DNA of 64,000 bases from DATFVA01 sp963745945 (GTDB lineage: Bacteria > Bacteroidota > Ignavibacteria > Ignavibacteriales > Ignavibacteriaceae): contig CAVUZG010000004.1 in assembly GCA_963745945.1 (NCBI GenBank), positions 1,736,001-1,800,000 of the forward strand, read 5' to 3'. A model generated the notes under the pieces. That model was not told the DNA's origin, did not search any database, and saw nothing but the letters and a program-made list of their open reading frames with translations. This document shows, one piece after another, positions 29,858-38,949 of the stretch (position 1 is the stretch's first letter; each line of letters starts with the position of its first letter). The translations under genes were made by a program, and so were the position numbers.

Positions 29858-31138
29858 ATGGCATTAAAAAAGATTTGTTTTCTCGTTCTTATTAGTTTAC
29901 CATTCTTCTGCTATTCCCAAAGTAACGATCGGGAAAATTTCAAACAATCATTCTGGGAAGAATATGTGGGTGTATATTCGGCAGAAGATAGTTCAATTCT
30001 ATTAATCAGTCTTACCTGGGGCGATAAACTTGAATATACAAACCTGAAAACGAGTCAATTATTATCAGTATCCTCAAAAACAAGTAAGCTCTTTAATTCA
30101 GGAGATAGTGTTAAAATAGATTTTCAAAGTGATCAATCCGACAGTGTCACAGCTTTAGAACTAAAGCAAAATAATAAACACCTTCACGCAACAAAACTTC
30201 CAATTAGATTTGAACAACTTAGTATACCTTCGGGCGATCATAATATTTCAGGAACATTAATAAAACCAGGGGGGATAGGACCATTCCCGGTGATCATAAT
30301 AAATGGGGGTGCAAGCTGGATAGTTAGAGATACCAATTTAAATGAAGCACTTTTTTATGTATCTGAAGGATTGGCTGCTTTTGTTTATGATAAGAGAGGC
30401 TGGGGCGAATCTACTGGTCAAAAAACAGTCCCATTTCAAAAATCTGCTGACGATATTAATTATATTGCTGAGTTTTTGAAATTGAGAATGGATATAAATC
30501 CAGAGAATATTGGTATATCAACATATAGCCAAAGTGGTTGGTATGGAACTTTAGCCAGTTCACAATCTAACGTAATTTCATTCCAGATATTAAATGTACC
30601 GGCAGCAACGACAGTTCACAGACAGGAACGCCAGAGAGTTGAATATGAATTGACAATTGATGGATTTAAAAATACAGAAGTTGAGGAAGCCTTAGAATTG
30701 TTTGATTTAATGTCGGCATATTCGACAACAGGTAAAAATTGGGATAAATATTTTGGACTTAGAGAAGAGCATAAAGATAAAAAATGGTTTAAATATTTAT
30801 TTGCTCCTAAAGATAATTCGCAACAGACATGGGAATGGGGCAGGATGAACTGGATGTACAATCCATTGCCCGCACTAATTAAGACTTCAATTCCTACTCT
30901 AATTATCTTGGGAGAAAAGGACCGTAAAGTTTTGGCGGAAGTAAACAGGTCGATCTTTGAAGAGGCGTTTGACTTAGCTGGAAATACAGATTATAAAATT
31001 CAAATTATTCCTAATATGAATCACAGTCTTGAATTGGCATATAAAGGAGGAAGAAAAGAACCAAGTAATAATTTATATGCTCCCTTAGTATTCAAAATTA
31101 AAAAAGAATGGTTAGGTAAGGTTTTATCAGGCGGGTAA
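29858..31138 (+). CDS. Secreted alpha/beta hydrolase
   Basis: 426 residues from the ATG at 29858; ATGs at 29843 and 29846 are also in frame, but TGAGG fits this one. The signal peptide ends 'FFCYSQSND'. Residues about 20-130 form a separate beta-rich domain. The hydrolase core includes 'FPVIIINGGASW', 'FVYDKRGWGESTG', the nucleophile region 'GISTYSQSGWYG' and, near the C terminus, 'PTLIILGEKDRKV' (acid) and 'PNMNHSLEL' (histidine). This is the plan of S9/esterase-like hydrolases found with serine beta-lactamase-fold proteins. The substrate is unknown. Confidence 0.8.
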   Translation: MALKKICFLVLISLPFFCYSQSNDRENFKQSFWEEYVGVYSAEDSSILLISLTWGDKLEYTNLKTSQLLSVSSKTSKLFNSGDSVKIDFQSDQSDSVTALELKQNNKHLHATKLPIRFEQLSIPSGDHNISGTLIKPGGIGPFPVIIINGGASWIVRDTNLNEALFYVSEGLAAFVYDKRGWGESTGQKTVPFQKSADDINYIAEFLKLRMDINPENIGISTYSQSGWYGTLASSQSNVISFQILNVPAATTVHRQERQRVEYELTIDGFKNTEVEEALELFDLMSAYSTTGKNWDKYFGLREEHKDKKWFKYLFAPKDNSQQTWEWGRMNWMYNPLPALIKTSIPTLIILGEKDRKVLAEVNRSIFEEAFDLAGNTDYKIQIIPNMNHSLELAYKGGRKEPSNNLYAPLVFKIKKEWLGKVLSGG

Positions 31139-31348
31139 TTCTGGGTGTTCGATACCCCACACAGTTGATCGATATTGAACAGTTTGCCACTACTAAAATA
31201 AATCAGTTTTTTTTTAATATGATGACTTTAAGACATTTTTAAATACAGACTAAAGATACAAATCTTGAGAAGAATTAAACGAAACAAATAATAATTGAAA
31301 TATAGTGGTATAATACAGCTAGTCCAGTTTTGATCATTACTTTATTAT

Positions 31349-32875
31349 ATGAATATGTACAAAACAAACTCTGCATTTATAAGTTTCCTAGTACTAGTAA
31401 ATATTGTTGCTTTTGGACAAAACCAATTGATTTATAAAAATTTAGAATTAGGAAAATATAACGTTGGATTTAAGGAATTATTTGTAACCGACTATGCACG
31501 GACTTACAAAAATAATTTCAGAAAAATGCAAGTTGCATTATGGTTTCCTGTGTATAATGCTGTAGGTACACACGTGAAATTCCATGATTATTTTAATTTA
31601 TATTTATCCGAAGATAGTACTCAATCCCTTCCTGATAATAATAAGGCTTTCTGGAAAAAACAATTCTCATCCTCCAATAATGATATCAGATTTGATGAAT
31701 TATGGAACTCTGATGGTTTGGCAACACGTTCACCTCTACCTGAAGGAAAAAAATACCCTATTATTTTATATGCTGCTGGAGGGCAGGGTGAAAGCTTTGA
31801 AAATTTCTTAATTTGTGAATCACTAGCAAGTGAAGGGTTTATAGTTGCGGCCATTCCTTCAGTGGGTACGTTTATTCATGAAATTGAAATAACAAAGGAT
31901 GGACTGCAAACACAAACTAATGATTTACTTTCAGTAATCAGGTATTTAAATCAGCAAGGTTACACACAAACTGACGAAGTTGGTGTGTTTGGCTGGAGCT
32001 GGGGAGCACTGGCAGGACTTTACCTTCAATCAATTTATTTGCCGGTTAAAGCTTATCTGTCACTTGACGGTTCAATTGCAGGATATGAACATGTAATTAA
32101 TTCACTTCCTTACTTTAAGATAAGTAAAATTACTGACCCCACATTTTTCATTTCAACAACTTCATCTACTGCTAGCAGAGTAAAGTCTTTTTACGAGAAG
32201 ACCATATATTCAAAATCCACATATCTGGCTTTTGATTCAGTCGATCATGGTGATTTTAATTCCTATTCCTATTTAACAAATCGATTCTCCGTTACTAATA
32301 AGAATTCCAACGAGTCCTCATTTTATCCTTTGCTTGATAAAGTTACTTCAGATTTTTTCTCTCATTATTTACTTAAGAAGGATACAACTGTTTACGATGT
32401 TCTATCAACAAATTCCCTTATTGCTTTAGAATTATCACACAATAATATCCCGAGACCGTTGAGAGAAGATGAACTCATTACTTTAATTAGAGAAAAAGGA
32501 GTTGATGAAGGTTATAAGAAATATAATGAAATGAAAAGTGCGGATTCGTCTTTAGTTTTATTCGATGCATTTGAAATGACTAAGGTTGCTTTTACACTAG
32601 TTCGAGATTCAAGCAGATCTGACGAATCAGTTAAAATAATGAAAATGGTATTACTTGAAAATCCTAATTCTGCATCTTCCTATGCTTTGACCGGAAGAAT
32701 TCATGAAATAAGAGGGGAGTTATTAGCAGCATTAAAATATTTCAGTATTGCTTATGGTATGCGAAGTGATTATAAGTTGGGAGAAGAAATTGTGTTTTAC
32801 AAAGATAGGCAGTGGTACCATGAAAAAATAGAAGAGATCAAGAAAAAATTAGAAAAAAAGCTAAATAAATATTAA
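31349..32875 (+). CDS. Secreted alpha/beta hydrolase with C-terminal TPR-like tail
   Basis: 508 residues with a signal peptide ending 'VNIVAFGQNQ'. The core resembles platelet-activating-factor acetylhydrolase or dienelactone-type hydrolases: 'KKYPIILYAAGGQGESFEN', nucleophile elbow 'GVFGWSWGALAG' (GWSWG), and the histidine region 'DSVDHGDFNSY'. The last 100 residues are helical with a TPR-like repeat ('NSASSYALTGRIHEIRGELL'). It follows another secreted hydrolase on the same strand. The substrate is unknown; a surface or periplasmic esterase is the best reading. Confidence 0.75.
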   Translation: MNMYKTNSAFISFLVLVNIVAFGQNQLIYKNLELGKYNVGFKELFVTDYARTYKNNFRKMQVALWFPVYNAVGTHVKFHDYFNLYLSEDSTQSLPDNNKAFWKKQFSSSNNDIRFDELWNSDGLATRSPLPEGKKYPIILYAAGGQGESFENFLICESLASEGFIVAAIPSVGTFIHEIEITKDGLQTQTNDLLSVIRYLNQQGYTQTDEVGVFGWSWGALAGLYLQSIYLPVKAYLSLDGSIAGYEHVINSLPYFKISKITDPTFFISTTSSTASRVKSFYEKTIYSKSTYLAFDSVDHGDFNSYSYLTNRFSVTNKNSNESSFYPLLDKVTSDFFSHYLLKKDTTVYDVLSTNSLIALELSHNNIPRPLREDELITLIREKGVDEGYKKYNEMKSADSSLVLFDAFEMTKVAFTLVRDSSRSDESVKIMKMVLLENPNSASSYALTGRIHEIRGELLAALKYFSIAYGMRSDYKLGEEIVFYKDRQWYHEKIEEIKKKLEKKLNKY

Positions 32876-32933
32876 CTCTATAAAAGGATTTTTTTTTGTC
32901 ATCCAGGAATTCAAGATAAAATCTTCTGTCTAA

Positions 32934-33548
32934 ATGAAAACTTATTTATTTTTATTAGCATTTTCTTTTCAAATAAACATTTCAGCAATTCATCTTTTGT
33001 CAGGTGATCAGCCATATATTTACTATGAGGATGGGAAGTATACTTTATTTTTACCGGATAAAATTGAAAGTGTAATAAAAATTTTTGACTCTGCCTTTAA
33101 GCATTGGAATTCAGACGATTACACAGAAAATATTGTCAATTATTATAAGAATAATATTAAATCAAACGAATCACCATTTGCAATAATTTGTGATATAAAT
33201 AAAGATACTAAACCAGATGTAATTCTGGATGGTCACAACAATAAAATATCACTTTTAATTTCTATCCTTTCTGTAAAGGATAGTTATAAAATAATAGTGA
33301 TTGATGAACATCCGAAGACTGATCCGAAAAAAATGGCAAATTATTTTAACGGAGATAAAGAATATGGATTAAATTATTTCTTTTGGATTAATGAAGGCGT
33401 TGAAGAAAATACTCAAACATCTATCCCGATATTAAGTAAGGCAATACCACAACAATCTGATAAGCTAGGTAAACTTTTATATGATGGTCAGATTATAAAT
33501 TATTATTATGAAAATGATCAGTTTAGAACGGAGAGTCAAAGTCCATAA
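32934..33548 (+). CDS. Secreted protein of unknown function
   Basis: 204 residues with a signal peptide ('FLLAFSFQINISAIH'). The segment 'ICDINKDTKPDVILDGH' resembles an FG-GAP/VCBS-type calcium loop (DxNxDxxxD), here single. No further domain is recognised. It follows the TPR-tailed hydrolase by 58 bases, and the region after it is a patchwork of gene fragments. Confidence 0.6.
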   Translation: MKTYLFLLAFSFQINISAIHLLSGDQPYIYYEDGKYTLFLPDKIESVIKIFDSAFKHWNSDDYTENIVNYYKNNIKSNESPFAIICDINKDTKPDVILDGHNNKISLLISILSVKDSYKIIVIDEHPKTDPKKMANYFNGDKEYGLNYFFWINEGVEENTQTSIPILSKAIPQQSDKLGKLLYDGQIINYYYENDQFRTESQSP

Positions 33549-33614
33549 TTTAAAGTTCTAAATGAAAAAAGGTTAAGACAGTTAAGAAACTTATTTCTTT
33601 ATAAAACTCATATG

Positions 33615-33686
33615 AGAAGGTTTACCCCTGCCTTGCAATGATAAAGAGTTCAGCCCTATGATCAACCCCGACATAGGGCTTTTTAT
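33615..33686 (+). repeat. Hairpin-containing repeat, copy 2
   Basis: Matches 22527-22614 without the 19-base palindromic insert. CCCTATG and CATAGGG enclose an 11-base loop and are followed by CTTTTTATT, so it can act as a terminator for the upstream genes. Confidence 0.65.
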
Positions 33687-33851
33687 TCGCCGTAAAGAGA
33701 TATATTTTTTAAACAAAAAAGATTTTGAAGCACAAAATTATATAGGAAATCAGAAGAACCCCTGTCAGAGTTTGCAAGTGACCTGAGATTTGACGGGGGA
33801 TGAACCCTAGGAACCCATTCTCTTTAAAAATTTTTTGAAACTAATATTTAT

Positions 33852-33947
33852 TTAACGTAAAAATCAGCTATATCAAACCAGACTTCCGTATTTACACCAC
33901 CAGGGAGTTTAATATTCAGTAAGTCATATTGTTTATCTCCTTCTTTC
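33852..33947 (-). pseudogene. C-terminal fragment of an unidentified protein
   Basis: On the minus strand 31 codons read 'KEGDKQYDLLNIKLPGGVNT' and then EVWFDIADFYVK and TAA. The reading is protein-like, but the upstream part is replaced by the fragment of another gene, so this is a severed gene end. Family not identified. Confidence 0.5.
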
Positions 33948-34108
33948 AAAAAAGATTTGAATCAAGACTTGAAGATGAAAAGTTAATTGCAGAGGCGGAG
34001 TTTCACGCAGTTGCTGTAATATCAAAAGCTACTGCTCAGAAAGCAGCTAATGTAGCAATTAAAGTTTTGACTGACGCAGTTAATGTGGCCATAAAAGGTA
34101 TATTGTAA
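33946..34108 (+). pseudogene. 3' fragment duplicated from the gene at 7766
   Basis: About 160 bases match 7931-8092 at more than 90% by eye and keep the frame open for 53 codons to TAA. The 5' half of the gene and its ribosome-binding site are absent. The similarity continues about 17 bases past the stop to CTCGTTAAT, where the IS-end-like sequence begins. Confidence 0.8.
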
Positions 34109-34125
34109 AACTACTACTCGTTAAT

Positions 34126-34175
34126 TGACCTGCCCCCTAAAAGGTGATCCAATTATTAAATTAGGATCAAAGGAG
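34126..34175 (+). repeat. Solitary IS-end-like sequence, copy 3
   Basis: Begins TGACCTGCCCCCTAAAAGG and continues to GGATCAAAGGAGAAATTAT, which resembles the leader of an IS3-family orfA including its ribosome-binding site. No transposase follows. It abuts the duplicated gene fragment exactly. Confidence 0.5.
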
Positions 34176-34259
34176 AAATTATAATATTAAAACCTTAGAT
34201 CCACCATCCTTCTTTACATAAGTATTAAATTTAATTATAGCTAAATTACTAATTGTAAT

Positions 34260-34952
34260 TCAAGTATCTATTTTGTTAATTTGAGCCATAAGTAACTCTT
34301 TGAATGCAGACCCAATAGGCACTAGGTCTTTATTAATGGAGATCTCATCTTTATTAATAAATTCAATTTTATTCAAATTAACAATATAAGATCTGTGCGA
34401 GCGTACAAAATATTCTGGTAAATTTGAGAGAGCATCATTTATGGATTCCCGGGCAAGAATCTTTTTATCCTTAAAATAATATATGATATAATTACTATCT
34501 TTTTTCAGATAAAGAATCTCGTCAATATTTATCCGAAAAATTTTTGATCCGCTTTTAATTAAATGCACTCTTGATGTCTTCTGTGCTGCTTGCACTTTTG
34601 AATTCACCGCTTTCATTATGGCTTTACCAAATCTTTCGAAGCTGATAGGTTTTAATAAATAATCAACTGCTTCAACATCATAACTTTCGGCAGCATATTT
34701 TGAATAAGCAGTTGTAAAAATTATTTTTATTTTTGGGTTTAGTAACTTTGAAAGAGTGATTCCCGTTAGATGTGGCATATCAATATCAAGAAACACTAAA
34801 TCAACAGGATTAACTCTCAAAAATTCAAGAGCTTTTAGAGCATTTCTGAATGTATTGACCAATTCAATTGTATTAAAATGTAGTAAATAAGATTTCAAAA
34901 GATTAATGGCTTTTGGTTCATCATCAACTATTATCACACGCATTGGTTTCAA
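34260..34952 (-). CDS. LytTR-family response regulator
   Basis: 230 residues. The receiver domain (about 1-125) has the acidic pair D10-D11, phospho-acceptor D56 in 'VFLDIDMPHLTG' and lysine in 'YLLKPIS'. The LytTR DNA-binding domain (about 130-228) includes 'KIFRINIDEILYLKKDSNYI' and 'YFVRSHRSYIVNL'. The gene overlaps the 3' end of the histidine kinase gene by up to 29 bases; a second ATG at 34943 is also possible. The two make a LytS/LytR-type pair. Targets may be nearby membrane or hydrolase genes, but none is proven. Confidence 0.9.
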   Translation of the reverse strand: MKPMRVIIVDDEPKAINLLKSYLLHFNTIELVNTFRNALKALEFLRVNPVDLVFLDIDMPHLTGITLSKLLNPKIKIIFTTAYSKYAAESYDVEAVDYLLKPISFERFGKAIMKAVNSKVQAAQKTSRVHLIKSGSKIFRINIDEILYLKKDSNYIIYYFKDKKILARESINDALSNLPEYFVRSHRSYIVNLNKIEFINKDEISINKDLVPIGSAFKELLMAQINKIDT

Positions 34953-35973
34953 TCTTTAATTCGACTTTAAAATATTTGTTTTTATCAATTTTTAATTCGT
35001 ATTTACCAGGATAAATTAGTTTTAACCTCTCTTCTGTCAGTTTAATACCTGTGCTGCCATCACTTATACTCATAGGGGAAGACAATACAGTATTAACCAC
35101 GCTAAACTGAATTTTTGAATCATCCGAGATGTCAAAATTGACTTTTATTTCTGATTTAAGTTCAGGCTCCGTTCCATACTTAAAAGCATTCTCAATAAAG
35201 GAGATAAATATTCCAGGCTCTATTAATTGCTGATTAAAGGTTCCCTTGATATTTAATATAAAATCAACCTCATCTTTTTCAAATCTAAGTAACTGAAGTT
35301 CTGCATAATTTCTTATAAATTCTATCTCACTATTTATTGATACTTTATCATTAGATGTGTCATAAACAATATATCGGAGTAAATTTGATAAACGGTCAAG
35401 TGAATTTGCAAGAAGTGGGGCATTTTTTTGATCCACCATTGATAAAAGATTATTCAACACATTAAAAAGAAAATGAGGGTGAAGTTGCGAGCGTAATAAA
35501 TTTAATTCCGCTTGTTTTTTATCAAATATTAATTTTTGACGCTGGTTCTTTATATTTATCCAAGCTCTACTCAGTGCATAAGTAATCGAGATAGTATAAT
35601 AAAAAATTATGATACCAAGAATTATACTTAGAGGTAATGTTTGGATGTTTGGTAAAATGAGCACATCAATTAACTGGTATGCAAAGAATCCTGCAAACAA
35701 TAATAGGGCTGTCTTCATTATTAATCTGGATGTGATTTCTCCTCTAGTTAAACCAAGTAGGTTCCAAAAATTGGTATAAAATAATCCTGCCGATATTCCG
35801 ATACAAATTGAGAGCTGTAGAATGAAGTCGTAATTTCTGATTACTCTAAGGCTTTCATTTCCGTTAACAATTTCCCTTTCCATTGATTGGATAGAAAAAC
35901 TATTTATTATTAACCAAGATGTTAATAACCAGAACAATAGATTAATAATAATTTCAATACCGTTTTTTTTCAT
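34924..35973 (-). CDS. LytS-type sensor histidine kinase
   Basis: 349 residues. Four membrane helices occupy about 6-26, 50-68, 84-106 and 114-133. The His_kinase domain follows with 'LRSQLHPHFLFNVLNNLL' (phospho-acceptor histidine at about 167), and a divergent ATPase domain with 'FISFIENAFKYG' (N box) and 'STGIKLTEERLKLIYPG'. There is no separate periplasmic sensor, so the signal is probably read in the membrane. It is translated with the response regulator, and a 297-base divergent region separates it from the small membrane protein at 36271. Confidence 0.9.
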   Translation of the reverse strand: MKKNGIEIIINLLFWLLTSWLIINSFSIQSMEREIVNGNESLRVIRNYDFILQLSICIGISAGLFYTNFWNLLGLTRGEITSRLIMKTALLLFAGFFAYQLIDVLILPNIQTLPLSIILGIIIFYYTISITYALSRAWINIKNQRQKLIFDKKQAELNLLRSQLHPHFLFNVLNNLLSMVDQKNAPLLANSLDRLSNLLRYIVYDTSNDKVSINSEIEFIRNYAELQLLRFEKDEVDFILNIKGTFNQQLIEPGIFISFIENAFKYGTEPELKSEIKVNFDISDDSKIQFSVVNTVLSSPMSISDGSTGIKLTEERLKLIYPGKYELKIDKNKYFKVELKIETNACDNS

Positions 35974-36270
35974 GTCAGCTTAAATAACAAATCTTGGTAG
36001 ATATTACCATGAAATATTAATGATGTGATGATTATATAAAAAACTATTTACAATGAAAATAAACCGACTGGTAACATAATTATACCGTTTAATAACATTT
36101 CTTACTTTGTTTTCTCATAAATATTTAAAATACCTCGAAAATAAAAATAAATAATTATCATTTAGACGAAATAATAAATGAGAAGTATAATTTGTGTGAT
36201 AATGATATTGTTGCACAAATACACGCTGTACTTTTAAGACAGTTTAAAAATTATTTAAAGGAAAACGAAT

Positions 36271-36669
36271 ATGAAAGCATTTTCAAATCAACAGAAGTTT
36301 TTTGGTATGACTGCAGTGTTGTTATCCTTGGTTTTTTTCTTTTTTTTGTATGAAACAATATCAAATCAGAGATATAATATTATTTGGATAATGATGATCT
36401 TATTTAGTTCAGCCATGTTTATAAATGGGTTCATTTTTGGACATAGAGAATCCAACGTTGAGAACAATTATATGCTAGGCTTTAGATATCATCTAATTTC
36501 TTATATATCTGTCAATTTTATTGGTACAACAATGTTATTTTTAATTTTGGGGATAAACTTGAATAACATACTAACGGCTGCTTTTCAAATCATTGCCTGG
36601 GGAATAGGATTGTTCTTTCATTGGTTATTCACCCACTTTAAACTGACATTCAAATCTATAAATACATAA
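36271..36669 (+). CDS. Small membrane protein, 2TM-domain-like
   Basis: 132 residues with four membrane segments. The second half ('YHLISYISVNFIGTTMLF' to 'AWGIGLFFHWLF') resembles the 2TM domain that often accompanies LytS/LytTR systems in Bacteroidota. AAAGGA lies 9 bases before the ATG. It is divergent from the histidine kinase gene, which supports a link to that system, perhaps as a target or accessory. Confidence 0.7.
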   Translation: MKAFSNQQKFFGMTAVLLSLVFFFFLYETISNQRYNIIWIMMILFSSAMFINGFIFGHRESNVENNYMLGFRYHLISYISVNFIGTTMLFLILGINLNNILTAAFQIIAWGIGLFFHWLFTHFKLTFKSINT

Positions 36670-36757
36670 TCATCTAAACATTTATTTATTGTATTATGGA
36701 AAATGATTAGGTGCTGACAAACACTAATTAGAATATCAATAATCTCTGAGGACTAAT

Positions 36758-38248
36758 TTGTTAAATACAATTATTCTAACATTACTTTCTTTGAACTTGA
36801 TGGGAAATGTTAAGGTGTACCAAAACCAATATTTCTTTTGTGATATTGGCTCAATAACCTTTAAGGGTTTGAGTATCGATCATAATGGTGTCGGTAAGAG
36901 AAACTTTATTAAAGATAAAGATTCTCTAAATAGCAAGGTAGATTATTATATAAGGAAATACGTAGACCTTGAAATATTTTCGGGGACTGTTTTAATAGCT
37001 GAAAATGGTAAACCAGTTTACTACAAAGCTTTCGGATTGGCCGACCGTGAAAAGAAAAGACCTAATTCTGTTAAAACTAAGCTCCTTATTGGTAGTATGA
37101 ATAAAAATTTTACCCGAGTCGTAATATTACAACTGATTCAGGAAGGTAAGCTTACCTGGAATGATAAACTGGTAAAATATATTGATGGGTTTAAACAAAA
37201 AGATGCATCTGAAATAACAATCAGACAATTAGTTGAACATTCAAGCGGGGTTGGTGATTATGAAACAATGGATTTTGTCAAGCGTCCACAGGAACAGCAA
37301 AATACCGAAGCTATTCTTAATATTGCCCGGAAAGTGCAATTGGATTTTCTTCCCGGCAGTGAACATAAATATTCTAATACAGGTTACGTAATTCTTGGAG
37401 CCATAATTGAGAAAATAACGGGGAAATCATATTTAGAAAATATAAAAGAAAGAATTATTGATCCTTTAGGAATGAAGAATACTTATATAACAAATACCAA
37501 AAGCAGAAAAGACAGGGCAATTGGATATATACAAACTATAAATGGGTTTGAAAATACTGACTGGGTAATTCCGGATCCGCCCAGAGCTGATGGAGGTTTT
37601 TGGTGTACTGCTGAAGATCTTTTAAGATTTTACCAGAACTATTATTATGGAAATTTTCTTCTTAGTGATTCTATTAAAAATACAGATAATTATTTTAATC
37701 AAATAGCACCTGGTTATAACAGAAACATGTTTGCGATTGATCAGGCGGGAGGTACGAACGGCCACAATAGTTCATTGATACAAATTCTAAAAGAAAATAT
37801 CAGCATAATAGTGCTTGCAAACATGGATGAACCCGTTGCCGAAATAATTGCCGCTGGGATTGAACAGATAATCAGAGGAAATGAGCCTGAAAACCCCAAA
37901 TTACCTGCAATACTTAATGCTTATAAGATTTATAAAGAAAAAGGTCTGACCTATCTTAAAGATAACTTCAAAAATGTTATCTCTAGTTTGCCTTTACAGG
38001 ATTCGAAAGATGTTGTCTTAAATAATCTTGGCTACCAATTACTTGAGATACATAAAATAAATGAAGCTTTGGAAATATTCCGATTAAATACAGAATTATT
38101 TCCTGATATCGGAAATGTCTGGGATAGTTACGGTGAAGCTTTACTAAAAAAGGGTGATAAAAAAGAAGCGCTAATAGCATATAAAAAGGCACTGGAAATT
38201 AATCCGGAATTAGAATCTTCAAAATCTGCAATTAAAAAATTAAAGTGA
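36758..38248 (+). CDS. Serine beta-lactamase-fold hydrolase with TPR tail
   Basis: 496 residues, TTG start with GAGGA upstream. A weak signal sequence starts the protein. The catalytic domain carries S113-x-x-K116 in 'IGSMNKNF' and Y205-S-N207 in 'YSNTGYVILG', the active site of class C beta-lactamase-like and D-Ala-D-Ala peptidase-like enzymes; 'GGTNGHNSS' probably supplies the third motif. Residues about 400-496 form TPR repeats ('GNVWDSYGEALLKKGDKKEA'). Many family members are esterases or peptidases rather than lactamases. It may begin a unit with the two genes that follow. Confidence 0.85.
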   Translation: MLNTIILTLLSLNLMGNVKVYQNQYFFCDIGSITFKGLSIDHNGVGKRNFIKDKDSLNSKVDYYIRKYVDLEIFSGTVLIAENGKPVYYKAFGLADREKKRPNSVKTKLLIGSMNKNFTRVVILQLIQEGKLTWNDKLVKYIDGFKQKDASEITIRQLVEHSSGVGDYETMDFVKRPQEQQNTEAILNIARKVQLDFLPGSEHKYSNTGYVILGAIIEKITGKSYLENIKERIIDPLGMKNTYITNTKSRKDRAIGYIQTINGFENTDWVIPDPPRADGGFWCTAEDLLRFYQNYYYGNFLLSDSIKNTDNYFNQIAPGYNRNMFAIDQAGGTNGHNSSLIQILKENISIIVLANMDEPVAEIIAAGIEQIIRGNEPENPKLPAILNAYKIYKEKGLTYLKDNFKNVISSLPLQDSKDVVLNNLGYQLLEIHKINEALEIFRLNTELFPDIGNVWDSYGEALLKKGDKKEALIAYKKALEINPELESSKSAIKKLK

Positions 38249-38254
38249 ACATAA

Positions 38255-38902
38255 GTGAAAAGAATAAAGTATAATATTTATGTTCCCCTGCTATCCATTA
38301 TAATAGTATGTTCTCAAACGAGCTCGCAACCATTAAATCATTTCCCGACATATTCGGTAGATTCTGTCTTGAACTATCTCGAAGTCTCAGGACACAATGT
38401 TAAAACTCTTCACAGATTATCAGCAGAGGTAAGGGTAGAAGAAAATTATAAGTGCTTTGGAAATTATAACTTCCGGGAATCTTATGACGGCGTAAGTTTT
38501 AATGTCTCAACAACTACTTTCGCTAATTCTAAAAATATATTATTTATTCACGCTGAGGAAAGAACCGATGGAAAGGGTAATATTGATTACCCGGAATTAA
38601 AGACAGGTGTTATTAATGGGTATAAGTGTTTTATCCGTACCGGATGCTTTAACCTGTTCGAAGAAAATGAAGAAGATCTGAAAGGAAATAAATATTTAAA
38701 GTTCCTAAAAGAGAAAAATTTTGATTTCAACCAGGGTCTTAATCTTGTTCAGTTTCTTTTTGTGAATAAAGATAGAACTGCAGAAGTGGTTTTATCCTTT
38801 GCCAAAAGAATGGAAAAATGTCCCGGTAAAGTAGATGAAGAAATGACAGAATCTATAGTTACAAAGGCAAAATTAGCGTTTAAGAGTTTCAGGATAAAAT
38901 GA
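38255..38902 (+). CDS. Secreted protein of unknown function
   Basis: 215 residues, GTG start six bases after the preceding stop, so translation is probably coupled. The N-terminal signal ends around 'IIVCSQTSSQP'; a lipoprotein cysteine at 'IVCS' is possible. The rest is mixed alpha/beta with several cysteines ('YKCFIRTGCF', 'KRMEKCPGK') and no recognised domain. It lies between a serine beta-lactamase-fold enzyme and a metallo-beta-lactamase. Confidence 0.6.
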   Translation: MKRIKYNIYVPLLSIIIVCSQTSSQPLNHFPTYSVDSVLNYLEVSGHNVKTLHRLSAEVRVEENYKCFGNYNFRESYDGVSFNVSTTTFANSKNILFIHAEERTDGKGNIDYPELKTGVINGYKCFIRTGCFNLFEENEEDLKGNKYLKFLKEKNFDFNQGLNLVQFLFVNKDRTAEVVLSFAKRMEKCPGKVDEEMTESIVTKAKLAFKSFRIK

Positions 38903-38949
38903 CCATTTATGTTTTTATATCATAAATAATTATTAAAGGTAATTAAAAA

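Larger units (their letters stand above)
33549..34259. other. 710-base mosaic of gene fragments
   Basis: In order: a hairpin repeat (33615), a C-terminal gene fragment on the minus strand (33852), a 3' fragment of the gene at 7766 on the plus strand (33946) and an IS-end-like sequence (34126). An imperfect inverted repeat (CCCCTGTCA with TGACGGGG) lies at about 33760-33800. No intact gene is present. Confidence 0.65.
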
